NCBI GenBank assembly: GCA_035624455.1
Contig: DASPRM010000043.1
Coordinates: forward strand, 1-61,262
Reading direction: 5' to 3'
From: Terriglobales bacterium
Lineage (GTDB): Bacteria; Acidobacteriota; Terriglobia; Terriglobales; Acidobacteriaceae
Length of the DNA stretch: 61,262 nt
Part shown: piece by piece, positions 24,501-33,588 of the stretch
How the letters are laid out: each line of letters begins with the position of its first letter
Position numbering within the stretch: position 1 is the first letter of the stretch
The notes under the pieces: model-generated
Told to the model about the DNA's origin: nothing
Database searches by the model: none
What the model saw: the letters and a program-made list of their open reading frames with translations, nothing else
Position numbers and translations under genes: made by a program

Positions 24501-25568
24501 CTAGACTTCGGTGCCTCCCAGCACCTTGCCTTGAACGTCCCAAGCCAGGCGGTGGACGGCACCGGTCGTCGCCAGCACGGCGGAACGTCCGGGGGCGAAG
24601 GCAAGACCCACTAATCCCTGCCCAGCCACCGCCAGTGCGGGTTTCTTGTCAGGAGAGATTTTGACGATGCCGCGCCGTCCGGAAAGGGAAGCGGCAACGT
24701 AAAGATTCCCGTCCAGATCGAATGCGATTCCCTGCGGCCGCCCCAATCCGCGATAAAACAATGAAACATCTCCCGCCGGCGTGACACGGTAAATAGCGTC
24801 GAAGCTGGAGGTGGTGGGTCCGGAAACATACAGATCACCCGAGGGGCTGAAAGCGAGGTGATAAGCGGAGACGCTGGGCTCCAGCGTGGCGAACACATAG
24901 GTCTGACGGTCACGGGAAATCTTGAAAATGGTGCCACTGCGATCGCCGACGTAGAGGTTCTGCTCACGATCGAACGCAATTCCGGTCGCGATGCCCATGC
25001 CCTCGGCGAATGCGGCCATGGTTCCATTGCGTGCCACGCGATAAACCGTGCCATCGTGGCGTGAGGAGACGTACATCTGCCCTTCGGAGTCGAAAGCGAT
25101 GGAGGTGGCGTTCATCATGTCGTTGATGAACGGCTTCATGTTGTAGTCGGTATCGATTTTGTAGATGGCAACCGGAACCTTTTGGCCTCGCGGTCCGGAG
25201 AAGGTCACGTAGATGTTGCCTTCGGCATCGAGTGCGGGATTGGTGACGGGATGGAGATTCTCCGCAATCAGCGCGGCAACCCGCATATCCAGAGCGTTGC
25301 TGGACCGGCCGTTGGTGGAAACTGTTACCGGCCCTGACGTGGCAGTCTCAGGGACACGCACTACAACCAGATCGTCGGTACTCACGACCACGGAACCGTC
25401 AATCTCGCCGCCAAAGCGCACGCGCGGGCGGCGCAGTTCCACGGGGCTGAGCCCGCTGCCCAGGATGCGGATTTCGCCCCCAGGCAAAGCGGCGCTGGGG
25501 TCCAGCGTGTCGATGCGCGGGTGTCCATTCACATTCTTCTTGCCAATCAAGCGATCTCTGATCCCCAT
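24501..25568 (-). CDS. IPT/TIG plus NHL-type beta-propeller protein
   Basis: A 355-residue protein without a signal peptide. Residues about 15-95 form an immunoglobulin-like IPT/TIG domain (ALPGGEIRILGSGL, VVRVPETATSGPVTVST). The rest is a six-bladed NHL/SMP-30-type propeller with repeated phrases IAFDSEGQMYVSS, IAFDREQNLYVGD, LAFSPSGDLYVSG and IAFDLDGNLYVAA. Such propellers bind proteins or ligands, or act as lactonases, but I see no metal-site signature. It ends 15 bases before the pgpA stop region of the neighbouring transcription unit on the same strand and probably shares its mRNA. Confidence 0.8.
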   Translation of the reverse strand: MGIRDRLIGKKNVNGHPRIDTLDPSAALPGGEIRILGSGLSPVELRRPRVRFGGEIDGSVVVSTDDLVVVRVPETATSGPVTVSTNGRSSNALDMRVAALIAENLHPVTNPALDAEGNIYVTFSGPRGQKVPVAIYKIDTDYNMKPFINDMMNATSIAFDSEGQMYVSSRHDGTVYRVARNGTMAAFAEGMGIATGIAFDREQNLYVGDRSGTIFKISRDRQTYVFATLEPSVSAYHLAFSPSGDLYVSGPTTSSFDAIYRVTPAGDVSLFYRGLGRPQGIAFDLDGNLYVAASLSGRRGIVKISPDKKPALAVAGQGLVGLAFAPGRSAVLATTGAVHRLAWDVQGKVLGGTEV

Positions 25569-25582
25569 GGATGAGTTTTCAA

Positions 25583-26110
25583 TTAAAGTATGCCCAGCCG
25601 TAACAGGATCTGCATCACCATCAACGCGTACAGACCTGCTGCTACATCATCGAGCACAATACCGGTGCCCTCCGGCAGTCTCTCCAGGTCGCGCACCGGA
25701 GGAGGCTTGATGATGTCGAAGGCACGAAAAAGTATAAGGCTCGCTAATAGCGATTGCCAACGGAGTGGAACGGCAATCAGGGCGATCATCTGACCCGCGA
25801 CCTCGTCAATTACCACGTGCCCGGGATCTTTTTGACCCGATGCGCGCGCAACCCGTGTGGCAGCAGGTATGCCGAGCAGTGCGACCGCGATTGCAATGAT
25901 GCCAGCGGCAGTAATGCGAGTAACGGGTTCGAAGTATTCACCCAGCCATCCCCAGAGAAGCACAGTGGCCAGCGATGCCCAAGTGCCGGGGCCAGGCTTG
26001 AGGTAACCGATCCCAAAGAAGGTTGCTATCAGGCGAGCCCAGGCAGGCGCCTGCGAGCCGGTCTCGGATGTTTGTCCCTGAGGCGCCTCAGTTTGGCTTT
26101 GGCTTGGCAT
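25583..26110 (-). CDS. pgpA: Phosphatidylglycerophosphatase A
   Basis: A 175-residue membrane enzyme with [16 protein letters not shown] at the N-terminus and the diagnostic catalytic segments [11 protein letters not shown] and [16 protein letters not shown], plus four hydrophobic helices. It dephosphorylates phosphatidylglycerophosphate to phosphatidylglycerol. The ATG at 26110 lies within the last 23 bases of yacG; an upstream start at 26203 would run deep into yacG and is unlikely. A gene order yacG-pgpA-propeller on one strand suggests a single transcript. Confidence 0.92.
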   Translation of the reverse strand: MPSQSQTEAPQGQTSETGSQAPAWARLIATFFGIGYLKPGPGTWASLATVLLWGWLGEYFEPVTRITAAGIIAIAVALLGIPAATRVARASGQKDPGHVVIDEVAGQMIALIAVPLRWQSLLASLILFRAFDIIKPPPVRDLERLPEGTGIVLDDVAAGLYALMVMQILLRLGIL

Positions 26111-26330
26111 TGGAATGAGATGAATCTGTTTGCCGGAACGAACGTTTCGCGGGCGCTTCGCCCTCCTCGGGGTCATTGATGGGAGTGGAAACAACATAAC
26201 CACCGCTCGCCCATTTGCCTAAGTCGATCAGCCGGCAACGTTCGCTGCAAAAGGGAAATTCAGGATCCGAGCGCAGCACAATCTTGCGGCACGTGGGACA
26301 GTGGAGAGCGGAAATACGTTTCTTCGCCAT
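26088..26330 (-). CDS. yacG: YacG-type zinc-ribbon DNA gyrase inhibitor
   Basis: An 80-residue protein with four zinc ligands: CPTC near residue 13 and CSERC about 18 residues later, followed by [14 protein letters not shown], the classic YacG/DUF329 ending. In E. coli YacG binds gyrase and blocks its activity. The C-terminal 25 residues ([16 protein letters not shown]) are hydrophilic and variable. The ATG at 26330 opens just before the zinc ribbon; a longer frame upstream has no family sequence. Its 3' end overlaps pgpA. Confidence 0.88.
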   Translation of the reverse strand: MAKKRISALHCPTCRKIVLRSDPEFPFCSERCRLIDLGKWASGGYVVSTPINDPEEGEAPAKRSFRQTDSSHSNAKPKPN

Positions 26331-26421
26331 GCGGCAACTCCAATTGTATGAGATGAATCGGAGGACGTGAATGGCGGCATGGCCATGAAAGTCGGATAAT
26401 CGTGCGACAGCGAGGTGCAAG

Positions 26422-27465
26422 GTGCCGGAAAGCATGCAATCAGGCGCGGAGCGTAGCGAAGAGACAAGTTCAAGTTTGAACCGCCGTCAATTTTTGAATC
26501 TGGCGGTAACGGCCGCTGGGGTGGCGGGTGTTTCGCGGTTCGCCGGTGCAGCGGATGTTGCGGGAGGGATTCCAACCCGAACCCTGGGTCGCACCGGAGA
26601 GAAAGTCTCCATGGTCGGCCTGGGCGGTTATCACATCGGCGTGCAGGCGGACGAACAGGAGAGCATTCGCATCATTCGCAGCGCGATTGATCAGGGCATC
26701 CATTTTCTGGACAACTGCTGGGACTATAACGGTGGCGAGAGTGAAGTTCGTATGGGCAAGGCGTTGCGAGACGGATATCGCAAGCGCGTCTTTCTGATGA
26801 CAAAACTCGATGGACGAGACCGCGCCACCGCCGCGAAACAGATTGATGAGTCGCTGAAACGCTTACAGACAGACGTGATCGATCTGCTGCAGGTGCATGA
26901 GGTCATCCGCATGAGCGATCCGGATCGGGTTTTTGCGCCCGATGGAGCTATGGAGGCGCTTTTGGCGGCGAAAAAAGCAGGCAAGATCCGCTATATCGGG
27001 TTTACCGGTCACAAGAGTCCGGATATTCATTTGAAAATGCTAGAAACTTGCTTGGCTCACAATTTCACGCCCGACACCGTGCAGATGCCTCTCAATGTGA
27101 TGGACGCGCACTATGACAGCTTTGAGAAAAAAGTTCTTCCCGTGCTGGTGAAGCACAACATTGGGGTGCTGGGGATGAAGCCGATGGGCGACAAGCTGAT
27201 TCTCCGGAGCCAGACTGCGACTCCGGTGGAGTGCCTGCATTATGCGATGAACCTGCCGACCAGCGTGGTGATCACGGGAATCGATTCCATGCAGGTTCTG
27301 GACCAGGCGGTCAATGCCGCGCGAAGCTTCCGTCCCATGAGCGAGCAACAGGTCGCGGGAATTCTGGCAAAGACCGCGCCAGCAGCAAAGAATGGCGAAT
27401 TTGAAAAATACAAGACCTCGACACAGTTCGATGGCACCACCCACAACCCTGAGTGGTTGGGGTAG
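26422..27465 (+). CDS. Tat-exported aldo/keto reductase
   Basis: A 347-residue protein. A twin-arginine signal is visible at about 20-45 ([17 protein letters not shown] followed by AGA). The rest is an aldo/keto reductase barrel: [19 protein letters not shown], catalytic Asp/Tyr in DNCWDYNGG, Lys in TKLDGRD, His in LLQVHEV, and [10 protein letters not shown] toward the end. Export by Tat is expected because the NADPH-type cofactor must bind before transport, unless the signal only marks a divergent member. The start is a GTG at 26422; an ATG at 26434 is an alternative. It is divergent from yacG. Confidence 0.85.
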   Translation: MPESMQSGAERSEETSSSLNRRQFLNLAVTAAGVAGVSRFAGAADVAGGIPTRTLGRTGEKVSMVGLGGYHIGVQADEQESIRIIRSAIDQGIHFLDNCWDYNGGESEVRMGKALRDGYRKRVFLMTKLDGRDRATAAKQIDESLKRLQTDVIDLLQVHEVIRMSDPDRVFAPDGAMEALLAAKKAGKIRYIGFTGHKSPDIHLKMLETCLAHNFTPDTVQMPLNVMDAHYDSFEKKVLPVLVKHNIGVLGMKPMGDKLILRSQTATPVECLHYAMNLPTSVVITGIDSMQVLDQAVNAARSFRPMSEQQVAGILAKTAPAAKNGEFEKYKTSTQFDGTTHNPEWLG

Positions 27466-27485
27466 AAGAAGAAGGTCGAAGTAAT

Positions 27486-27509
27486 TCTTACTTCACCCGA
27501 TCTAACTTC
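27486..27509. repeat. Short dispersed repeat, copy B
   Basis: TCTTACT followed by TCACCCGATCTAACTTC, the reverse complement of the element at 22528-22555 minus four bases. It lies between the convergent aldo/keto reductase and rimO genes and next to a small inverted repeat, GAAGTAA/TTACTTC (27478-27494). Confidence 0.55.
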
Positions 27510-27522
27510 GTACTTGCTTTGC

Positions 27523-29040
27523 TTACAGGAGCTTCACTACCAGGTCGTAGTCCTTGGCTTCAGTTACTTCACAGCGATAGAACTCGCCCGGGTGGGCGGT
27601 ATTCTCGTGCGGGCCGAAATCGTTGACGAAAACCTTGCCGTCAATTTCGGGAGCATGCATCTCGGTGCGGCCCTCCCAGAGGAGTTCGGTTTCGCTGGAT
27701 GGGCCTTCCAGAAGCAGATCAAACTCTTTTCCTAGCAATGTCTTTTTCTTACGGCGGCTGATCCGCTTCTGCATCTGCATCAGCTTGCGGCGGCGCTGCT
27801 CAATTTCACGAGAGGGGACTTTGTCATGCAGGGAATGGGCGTGGGCGCCCTCCTGGTCGGAATACGCGAAGGTCCCCAGCCAATCGAACTCGGCCTCGCG
27901 CACGAAGTCGCAGAGTTCTGCGAACTCTTTTTCGGTCTCGCCAGGAAATCCTACGATGAATGAGCTGCGCAGGGTCAGGTTGGGAATGATGCGCCGCATC
28001 TTCTCGATCGAGCGCAGGAAAATCTCAGCTCCCGCGCCGCGCTTCATGCGTTTCAGGGCGCCGGGTGACGCGTGCTGCAGCGGCACATCGATGTAGGAGC
28101 AGATCTTGTCATGGCCCGCGATCGTATCCAGGAGCCGTGGAGTGATCTTATTGGGATAGGCGTACAGAAACCGGATCCAGCGGAGGTCGGAAATCTGGGC
28201 GAGTTTGTCCAGCAAAAGGGCCAGGCCATCCTGCAGTCCGAAGTCTTCCCCATAACAGGTGGTGTCCTGGCCGATGAGAGTAATCTCGCGCACCCCACGG
28301 CGCGCCAAGCGTTCAGCTTCGGCGATTACCGACTCGAAGCGGCGCGAGCGAAATTTTCCGCGCAATTGCGGAATGATGCAGAAGGTGCAGGGATGATCGC
28401 AGCCTTCCGCGATCTTGATATACGCACTGTAGCCGGGAGTGGCGAGAATCCGCGGAGTGGCGTCGGTGTAGAGATAGTCTGGCAGGTCGGCGATGGCGCC
28501 GTCCCAGTCCTCGCGCGAAAAGCGGCCTCGAGATTCGCGGGAGTCGCCTTCCGCGCGGCTGGAGAGAATACGGAAAGGCGAAGGGCTGGTGGCTGGACGC
28601 GATGGCAATTCGATGCCCGCCGCTTGCAGGATATGCTCCAACTCGCCCGTGCCTACGACGGCATCAACTTCGGGTATCTGCTGCTGAATTTGATTGCGGT
28701 AGCGCTCCACGAGACAGCCGGCGACCACAAGCTTCCTGGCCTTGCCGTTCGTCTTGTGCTGGGCCATTTCCAGGATGGTGTTGACAGACTCCTGTTGCGC
28801 CGAATCGATAAACGAGCAGGTGTTGACGACGATGATGTCTGCCTGATCGGCCCGATTGGTGAGCACCGCCCCCGCTTCAACCAGCATGCCCATCATGACC
28901 TCGCTATCGACCAGGTTCTTCGGGCATCCGAGGCTGACGAATCCTACCTTGGTGGGCGCAGGGTCAGGTCTTCCGGCGGTGTCGTTGGCGCCGGAAGGAT
29001 TCTCAGCGGGAGCTTCCAGGGTGAGCGAGTTATCGGGCAT
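27523..29040 (-). CDS. rimO: Ribosomal protein S12 methylthiotransferase RimO
   Basis: A 505-residue radical-SAM methylthiotransferase. The N-terminal domain has Cys39, Cys75 and Cys109 (SLGCPKNLVDSE, NTCSFID, VAGCLVERY) for the auxiliary cluster. The radical-SAM cluster is C214-x3-C218-x2-C221 in EGCDHPCTFC. A TRAM domain closes the protein. SLGCPKN and PQLRGKFRSR favour RimO over MiaB. It is about 60 residues longer than typical: an N-terminal 30-residue extension, and a 40-residue insert (about 148-188) between the first domain and the radical-SAM domain containing ILSSRAEGDSRESRG. Confidence 0.93.
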   Translation of the reverse strand: MPDNSLTLEAPAENPSGANDTAGRPDPAPTKVGFVSLGCPKNLVDSEVMMGMLVEAGAVLTNRADQADIIVVNTCSFIDSAQQESVNTILEMAQHKTNGKARKLVVAGCLVERYRNQIQQQIPEVDAVVGTGELEHILQAAGIELPSRPATSPSPFRILSSRAEGDSRESRGRFSREDWDGAIADLPDYLYTDATPRILATPGYSAYIKIAEGCDHPCTFCIIPQLRGKFRSRRFESVIAEAERLARRGVREITLIGQDTTCYGEDFGLQDGLALLLDKLAQISDLRWIRFLYAYPNKITPRLLDTIAGHDKICSYIDVPLQHASPGALKRMKRGAGAEIFLRSIEKMRRIIPNLTLRSSFIVGFPGETEKEFAELCDFVREAEFDWLGTFAYSDQEGAHAHSLHDKVPSREIEQRRRKLMQMQKRISRRKKKTLLGKEFDLLLEGPSSETELLWEGRTEMHAPEIDGKVFVNDFGPHENTAHPGEFYRCEVTEAKDYDLVVKLL

Positions 29041-29173
29041 GCGGTACTTTCATTTTATCAGTCCAGGAGGTGGCCTACGGTTGGGAAGGGATGCATAGAT
29101 CCTTGGCTTCGCTCCGGATGACCCACCAGGATGTTTAGGCAAGTCCAGGGGATTGAGGCAACGACTAAGCGAC

Positions 29174-31384
29174 TTATCTGGAGCGGATTTCTTCGTACAG
29201 TTCAGGAAGGCGGCGCGCATCGTCGGCGGATTGACCGAAGCGTGCGCGAGAATAGTGTCGAGTAAACTGAGCCACCGACTCGCGAAGCTGCGATTCCGGA
29301 ATCTGGGAAACAAATTCGGCAGGGGTTTGTGCAGGAGTTTTGGAATAGCCCTGGCGAGCCAGGGATTTTGTCATTCGCTGGTACCAGATGCTGGCCGCTA
29401 ATTGCGGCGAATTCTGAGGATGCCGGGCTGCCCGCGAATGCACCATGGCACGCCAGATGCGGGTGACATTCACTGTAAGCAGCAGCATGCACAGACATCC
29501 GACCGCCAGCGCAATCCAACGCCGCGGAGAGCTTGCAATACGGAAATAGGTGTCTCTTGCCCAACGGAGGAAGGCATCATAATAGCGGGCCAGTGAAAGC
29601 CGAGCCGCGCGCGTGACGCGCTGCGATTCGGTGACTGCCCGCGTTCCCAATTGCCGCTGATGACCGAAATCGTAGTTGATCACCCATTCCCGCCAGAATT
29701 CCTGCAGAGCGTCAAGATAGAGCAACATGCGATTCCAACGATTGGGGACAACCCTGGGATCAGGAGGGGTGGGATCGAAGCTCATCCAGCCGACATTGGG
29801 AATATAGGCTTCCACCCAGGAGTGGGCGTCACGCGCGCGCACGATGTAGTTTCCGGTGAGATCGTTGTACTCGCCCATGTGGAACCCATTCACGATGCGG
29901 GACGGAATTCCCAAAGTGCGCAGCATTACTGCCATAGATGAGGCAAAGTACTCGCAGTGCCCAGCCTTGCGCTCGAAGAGGAAGTAGGCCAGGGGATCGG
30001 CAACGCGCTGCGAAGGAAGCTGCAGGGTGTAGGTGAAGTTGGTCTTCAGATATCTCTCGAGGGCGAGAGCTTTGGCGTAGGGAGTCGAAGCCTGGGCCGT
30101 GATACGCTCCGCCAGCGGGGCAATGCGGGGGTCAATCGATGGCAGTTGGATAGGAAATCGGCTGGGGTAATGGTCCCCGGAATTTCGCAGCATCTCGGCG
30201 GAGGGCAGAGGGATCTGCGAGAGGGCCAGATAGCTTTCTGTCATGCGATTGTGATCGATGTTGGTGAGCGATCCCGCGCCATCCACGCCGATTTTCTGGA
30301 AGTTCCCCATGATTTCCACGGGGACCGAAGCCGCGAAAATGACGGTGGTGCCGATGGGCTCCATCACTACCCGGTAACGCAGCAGGCGCGAACCGCGCAG
30401 CGTGTAAGAATCCTCCGGAAGATTCCCTTTGCGGATCTGGACATCACGCAACAAGAAGCGACCCGTAGTAGCGATCTCTTCATATTCGGGGACTTCGTTG
30501 GACCAGACATTATTCTCAAATCGGCTAAGGGCGACGCCGCGCCATCTCAGGTCCTGGGGCTGAGCGTTACCTTCCAATTGCTGGATGTGCATCACCACCG
30601 TGTCCAACTGCTTGATTTGTCCGATCTCACCCAGGCGCACGTGGTCGCTGAAGCCGCTCACAAATTCGTTCTTGGGTGAATAGGCGCTGAGATAACCGGC
30701 CGAAAATCGCGGCAGGATAAAGAAGAGCAGGAGCGCGACAGCGGTAATGGCGAAGACGAGAATGATCGTGGCGGTCGAAAGCAGCAGAGGAAGCCGGCGT
30801 CCGGGACGAGGCCAGGTGGATTGTGCCTGGGCAGTGGACTTTTTGAGCGAGCGCTTCATCTCCATGCTTATAAACGTGCTGACAGCGAGCAACAGGAAAA
30901 TGCAGAAGGAGACGAGAAAAGTTGTGTCCACCGTTAACACCGAGGCCGCCAGGACAGCCAGGAAAGCCAGGATGGCGAGATAAACGTTGTCGCGCTCACG
31001 GTGGACGGAGAAAACCTTCACCACCATGCTGAACAGCACAAGGTGGACGGTGGCAGCCACAAAGTTTGCCGATAACAGGAAAAGATCCGCCACGTATACG
31101 GCTACGTAGGCGAGCGTGAGATAGGTAGTCCAGCGGTCCGGAATTTTCCAGGTGAGGTTACGCAGCAGCATGTAAGCGCGCAACAGCAAAGCTGCTGAGA
31201 CAAACACGATGGAGCCCAGGTCCAGCCGGCCAGTAGAGGCCAGGGTGATGAATCCGGTCACCAGGAGCAAAAAGAGTGAGATATCAAAATAGCGTTCGAT
31301 CGCTATGGGAGCATCGGCTGGCGAAGACCTTTCAGGATGGGCGCGAAGCCGGCGGAAGCCGCCGATATGGGAGGAATCCGGCAC
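29174..31384 (-). CDS. TgpA-like membrane transglutaminase
   Basis: A 736-residue protein if the GTG at 31384 is used. There are six to seven N-terminal helices (DISLFLLLVTGFITLAS, IVFVSAALLLRAYML, YLTLAYVAVYVADLFLL and further), then a periplasmic transglutaminase core with the triad Cys in AGHCEYFASSMAVML, His in ARDAHSWVEAYIP and Asp in SFDPTPPD, then one more helix (WIALAVGCLCMLLLTV) and a DUF4129-like cytosolic end. The same architecture is known for TgpA/DUF3488 proteins. A longer frame upstream to 31678 would run antisense through the SRP RNA gene and has no protein-like sequence. The start is the least certain point. Confidence 0.85.
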   Translation of the reverse strand: MPDSSHIGGFRRLRAHPERSSPADAPIAIERYFDISLFLLLVTGFITLASTGRLDLGSIVFVSAALLLRAYMLLRNLTWKIPDRWTTYLTLAYVAVYVADLFLLSANFVAATVHLVLFSMVVKVFSVHRERDNVYLAILAFLAVLAASVLTVDTTFLVSFCIFLLLAVSTFISMEMKRSLKKSTAQAQSTWPRPGRRLPLLLSTATIILVFAITAVALLLFFILPRFSAGYLSAYSPKNEFVSGFSDHVRLGEIGQIKQLDTVVMHIQQLEGNAQPQDLRWRGVALSRFENNVWSNEVPEYEEIATTGRFLLRDVQIRKGNLPEDSYTLRGSRLLRYRVVMEPIGTTVIFAASVPVEIMGNFQKIGVDGAGSLTNIDHNRMTESYLALSQIPLPSAEMLRNSGDHYPSRFPIQLPSIDPRIAPLAERITAQASTPYAKALALERYLKTNFTYTLQLPSQRVADPLAYFLFERKAGHCEYFASSMAVMLRTLGIPSRIVNGFHMGEYNDLTGNYIVRARDAHSWVEAYIPNVGWMSFDPTPPDPRVVPNRWNRMLLYLDALQEFWREWVINYDFGHQRQLGTRAVTESQRVTRAARLSLARYYDAFLRWARDTYFRIASSPRRWIALAVGCLCMLLLTVNVTRIWRAMVHSRAARHPQNSPQLAASIWYQRMTKSLARQGYSKTPAQTPAEFVSQIPESQLRESVAQFTRHYSRARFGQSADDARRLPELYEEIRSR

Positions 31385-31521
31385 CTGTTTATTGTTGGCT
31401 ATTTGGAGAAAGAAGGGAAGTGCCGGCGGTGGGTGGCCCAGAAAATCAGCGAGCGCGGTGCGACTGAAATTTTCGCTGGAAGCGCAGCAGGTGAGAGCAA
31501 GGGGGCGAAAATCCGTTTTGT

Positions 31522-31527
31522 TAAAAT
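31522..31527 (+). promoter_or_regulatory. Candidate -10 box of the SRP RNA gene
   Basis: TAAAAT lies seven to eight bases before the predicted 5' end of the SRP RNA, the normal distance from a -10 element to the start of transcription. No good -35 box is seen 17 bases upstream. Confidence 0.45.
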
Positions 31528-31532
31528 TGCAA

Positions 31533-31643
31533 GGGTCGGACATCGGTCCCGCGCGACGCAATCCCGCCAACCCCGCCAGGTCCGGAAGGAAGCAACGGCA
31601 ACGGGCTCGTGCGTGTGCAGCGGGGGCGCCGGTGTCCGGCTTA
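31533..31643 (+). ncRNA. ffs: Signal recognition particle RNA, bacterial small type (4.5S)
   Basis: The plus strand carries the near-invariant SRP domain IV signature CCAGGTCCGGAAGGAAGCA (31576-31594), which forms the Ffh-binding internal loop with GGAA tetraloop. The flanks fold into one long hairpin: GTCGGACA at 31535-31542 pairs with TGTCCGGC at 31633-31640, TCGG pairs with CCGG next to it, and CCCGC pairs with GCGGG further in. This gives an RNA of about 105-110 bases, the size of 4.5S RNA without an Alu domain. Ends are estimated from the stem. It lies upstream of fabH. Confidence 0.93.
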
Positions 31644-31745
31644 ACCGGTTTACTCTTGCCCCAATTGGAACGAGTCAACTCCCACGCGCATAGACTTTCT
31701 ATTGCCCATCCTGCAAAATAAACGATTCGAAACTGGAGACAGACA

Positions 31746-32741
31746 TTGAACGATGGTGTGCGAGTAAAGATTTCGGCTCTGGGAACCTACGTACCGCCCC
31801 GCCTGCTTACCAATTTCGATCTGGAAAAAATGGTGGACACCAGCAACGAATGGATCATGGAGCGGACCGGCATTCGTGAACGGCACATAGTGGATAAAGG
31901 TGTGGCTACCAGCGATCTGGGTGCGGCGGCAACGGCCAAAGCCCTGGCAAAGCGAGGTCTTAAGCCCTCCGACGTCGAAGCGCTGATCGTGGCGACGGTC
32001 ACACCCGACATGATGTTTCCCGCATCTGCTTGTCTGATTCAGCACAAAATAGGCGCCAGCGGGATGTGGGGATTCGATCTGAGCGCCGCTTGTTCTTCCT
32101 TCCTGTTTGCATTGCAAACGGGGAGCCAGTTTATAGCTACTGGCGTACACAAACATGTGCTGGTGGTGGGAGCGGACGTGATGTCTTCCATCATCGACTA
32201 CACCGACCGGGCTACCTGTGTAATCTTCGGTGATGGTGCGGGAGCGGTAGTTCTGGAAGCGGCGGATGAAGGGCTCGGGTTCATTGACTTTCTCCACGAG
32301 ATCGACGGCTCCGGAGCCTGCTCGCTCTACATGCCAGGTGGCGGAAGCCTGAATCCGCCGACCCATGAGACAGTCGATAAGAAGATGCACTACGTTCACC
32401 AGGATGGTCAGGCGGTGTTTAAGTATGCTGTCCGCAAGATGTCGGAGCTCTGCGACAACCTGCTCAAACGCAACGGCCTGACCGGTCACGATATCGATAT
32501 CTTTATTCCTCATCAGGCAAATCGGCGCATTATCACCGCCACGGCTGAGCGGTTGGGAATGGATCTGGGCAAAGTCGTGATCAACATCGAGCGCTACGGT
32601 AATACGACTTCCGGCACCATCCCGCTGGGCATGCAGACCGCACTCGACGAAGGCCGACTCAAGAAAGGCGACCTGGTTCTGCTGGCTGCAGTGGGGGCAG
32701 GCTTCACCGTAGGCGCTACTCTGCTGCGCTGGGCGTATTAG
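31746..32741 (+). CDS. fabH: 3-oxoacyl-ACP synthase III
   Basis: A 331-residue KAS III. The catalytic triad is present at the expected spacing: Cys116 in [12 protein letters not shown], His256 in [10 protein letters not shown] and Asn286 in [12 protein letters not shown]. The N-terminal [29 protein letters not shown] stretch is typical. The enzyme condenses acetyl-CoA or branched acyl-CoA with malonyl-ACP to start fatty-acid synthesis. The TTG at 31746 is preceded by GGAG about ten bases upstream, and no closer ATG opens the family N-terminus. No other fab genes adjoin it; the SRP RNA is 100 bases upstream. Confidence 0.95.
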   Translation: MNDGVRVKISALGTYVPPRLLTNFDLEKMVDTSNEWIMERTGIRERHIVDKGVATSDLGAAATAKALAKRGLKPSDVEALIVATVTPDMMFPASACLIQHKIGASGMWGFDLSAACSSFLFALQTGSQFIATGVHKHVLVVGADVMSSIIDYTDRATCVIFGDGAGAVVLEAADEGLGFIDFLHEIDGSGACSLYMPGGGSLNPPTHETVDKKMHYVHQDGQAVFKYAVRKMSELCDNLLKRNGLTGHDIDIFIPHQANRRIITATAERLGMDLGKVVINIERYGNTTSGTIPLGMQTALDEGRLKKGDLVLLAAVGAGFTVGATLLRWAY

Positions 32742-32928
32742 GGATTTCGATGCAAGAGAGCCGTCTGTCACTGCCTCAAAAGGTCTCTTGTCCCAGTCTT
32801 ACTTACAGAAGGTGCCCACACTCATGAGCGCGTCAGATCTCTCACTTGTACAAGAAGAAGACCGAGTTGGGATGAAACTGAAATCGATTCCGTTTGCCGA
32901 ACTTGTGTCTTTGGACTAGCCTTGAGCT

Positions 32929-32934
32929 TATAAT
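32929..32934 (+). promoter_or_regulatory. Perfect -10 box close to a start codon
   Basis: TATAAT ends only eight bases before the ATG at 32943, so transcription would begin at or next to the start codon. No ribosome-binding site precedes that ATG. This fits a leaderless mRNA. The only -35-like word, TTGTGT at 32903-32908, is spaced 20 bases away. Confidence 0.42.
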
Positions 32935-32942
32935 TTGCCTTC

Positions 32943-33413
32943 ATGCCAAGTTTGGATCACACGATCGTTGTTGTACGTCACATCCCGGACTCTCCGCCGG
33001 GAGTTTTCGCCAGCCTGACTCGTCCCGAAAAGATGTTGGAATGGTGGGGCCATCGCGAACGCTGGTGGCTTACCTCTGCAAATGTCGATCTGCGGGTGGG
33101 TGGGCGATTCCATCTTGATTGGCGTGACACCCAGGGCAAGTTGGGAAGTATGCATGGCGTGTATTTGGAGATTGAGGCGCCGACCCGGCTGTGCTCAACC
33201 TGGGTGGGATCGCACGAGAAGAGTCACGCGGAAGAAGTTGAGTTTTTGCTGGAAGCGGAAGTCAGCGGGACCCGGCTCGAGATTCGACATACCGGTCTGC
33301 AAGGGCGGCCGGAGGCTCAGGCGGATTACCAGCGCGGCTGGGAGTTGATTTCAGAGTGGCTGTGCGACTACCACAAGAATCATCACGGCAGGAGCGGACC
33401 CTTCGCCGCCTGA
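32943..33413 (+). CDS. SRPBCC/AHSA1-family protein
   Basis: A 156-residue START-like protein of the Aha1-homologous group: RHIPDSPPGVFASLTRPEKMLEWWG at the N-terminus (residues 11-35), then LRVGGRFHLDWRD, a TRLCSTWV strand and a closing helix GWELISEWLCDYH. These proteins bind small hydrophobic ligands; in some bacteria they pair with ArsR regulators, but none is adjacent here. The ATG at 32943 lacks a Shine-Dalgarno sequence and sits eight bases after a TATAAT box. Confidence 0.8.
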   Translation: MPSLDHTIVVVRHIPDSPPGVFASLTRPEKMLEWWGHRERWWLTSANVDLRVGGRFHLDWRDTQGKLGSMHGVYLEIEAPTRLCSTWVGSHEKSHAEEVEFLLEAEVSGTRLEIRHTGLQGRPEAQADYQRGWELISEWLCDYHKNHHGRSGPFAA

Positions 33414-33588
33414 AAAAGACCCCGATTTACAAAGACCGTTCCTCAAGGTTTTGCTGTTCATCCGGACTAATTGTGAAAGAACCTCCTTGTTGGGGAAACC
33501 CCACAGGGCAAAAGCCGAACGACCTCGCTATTACGGCTCGGCTAAGGCCGAGCCCTTTCAAAGCGGCTCGCTCGACAACTGATGATGG

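Noticed and set aside
28072-29121. 349-residue plus-strand frame opposite rimO
   Set aside because: Shadow of the GC-rich rimO codons; no protein family signature.
32753-32790. Seven-base inverted repeat after fabH (CAAGAGA/TCTCTTG)
   Set aside because: Long loop and no T-run, so not credible as a terminator.
32824-32919. 31-residue frame between fabH and the SRPBCC gene
   Set aside because: Has an AAGGTG upstream, but composition and length give no support.
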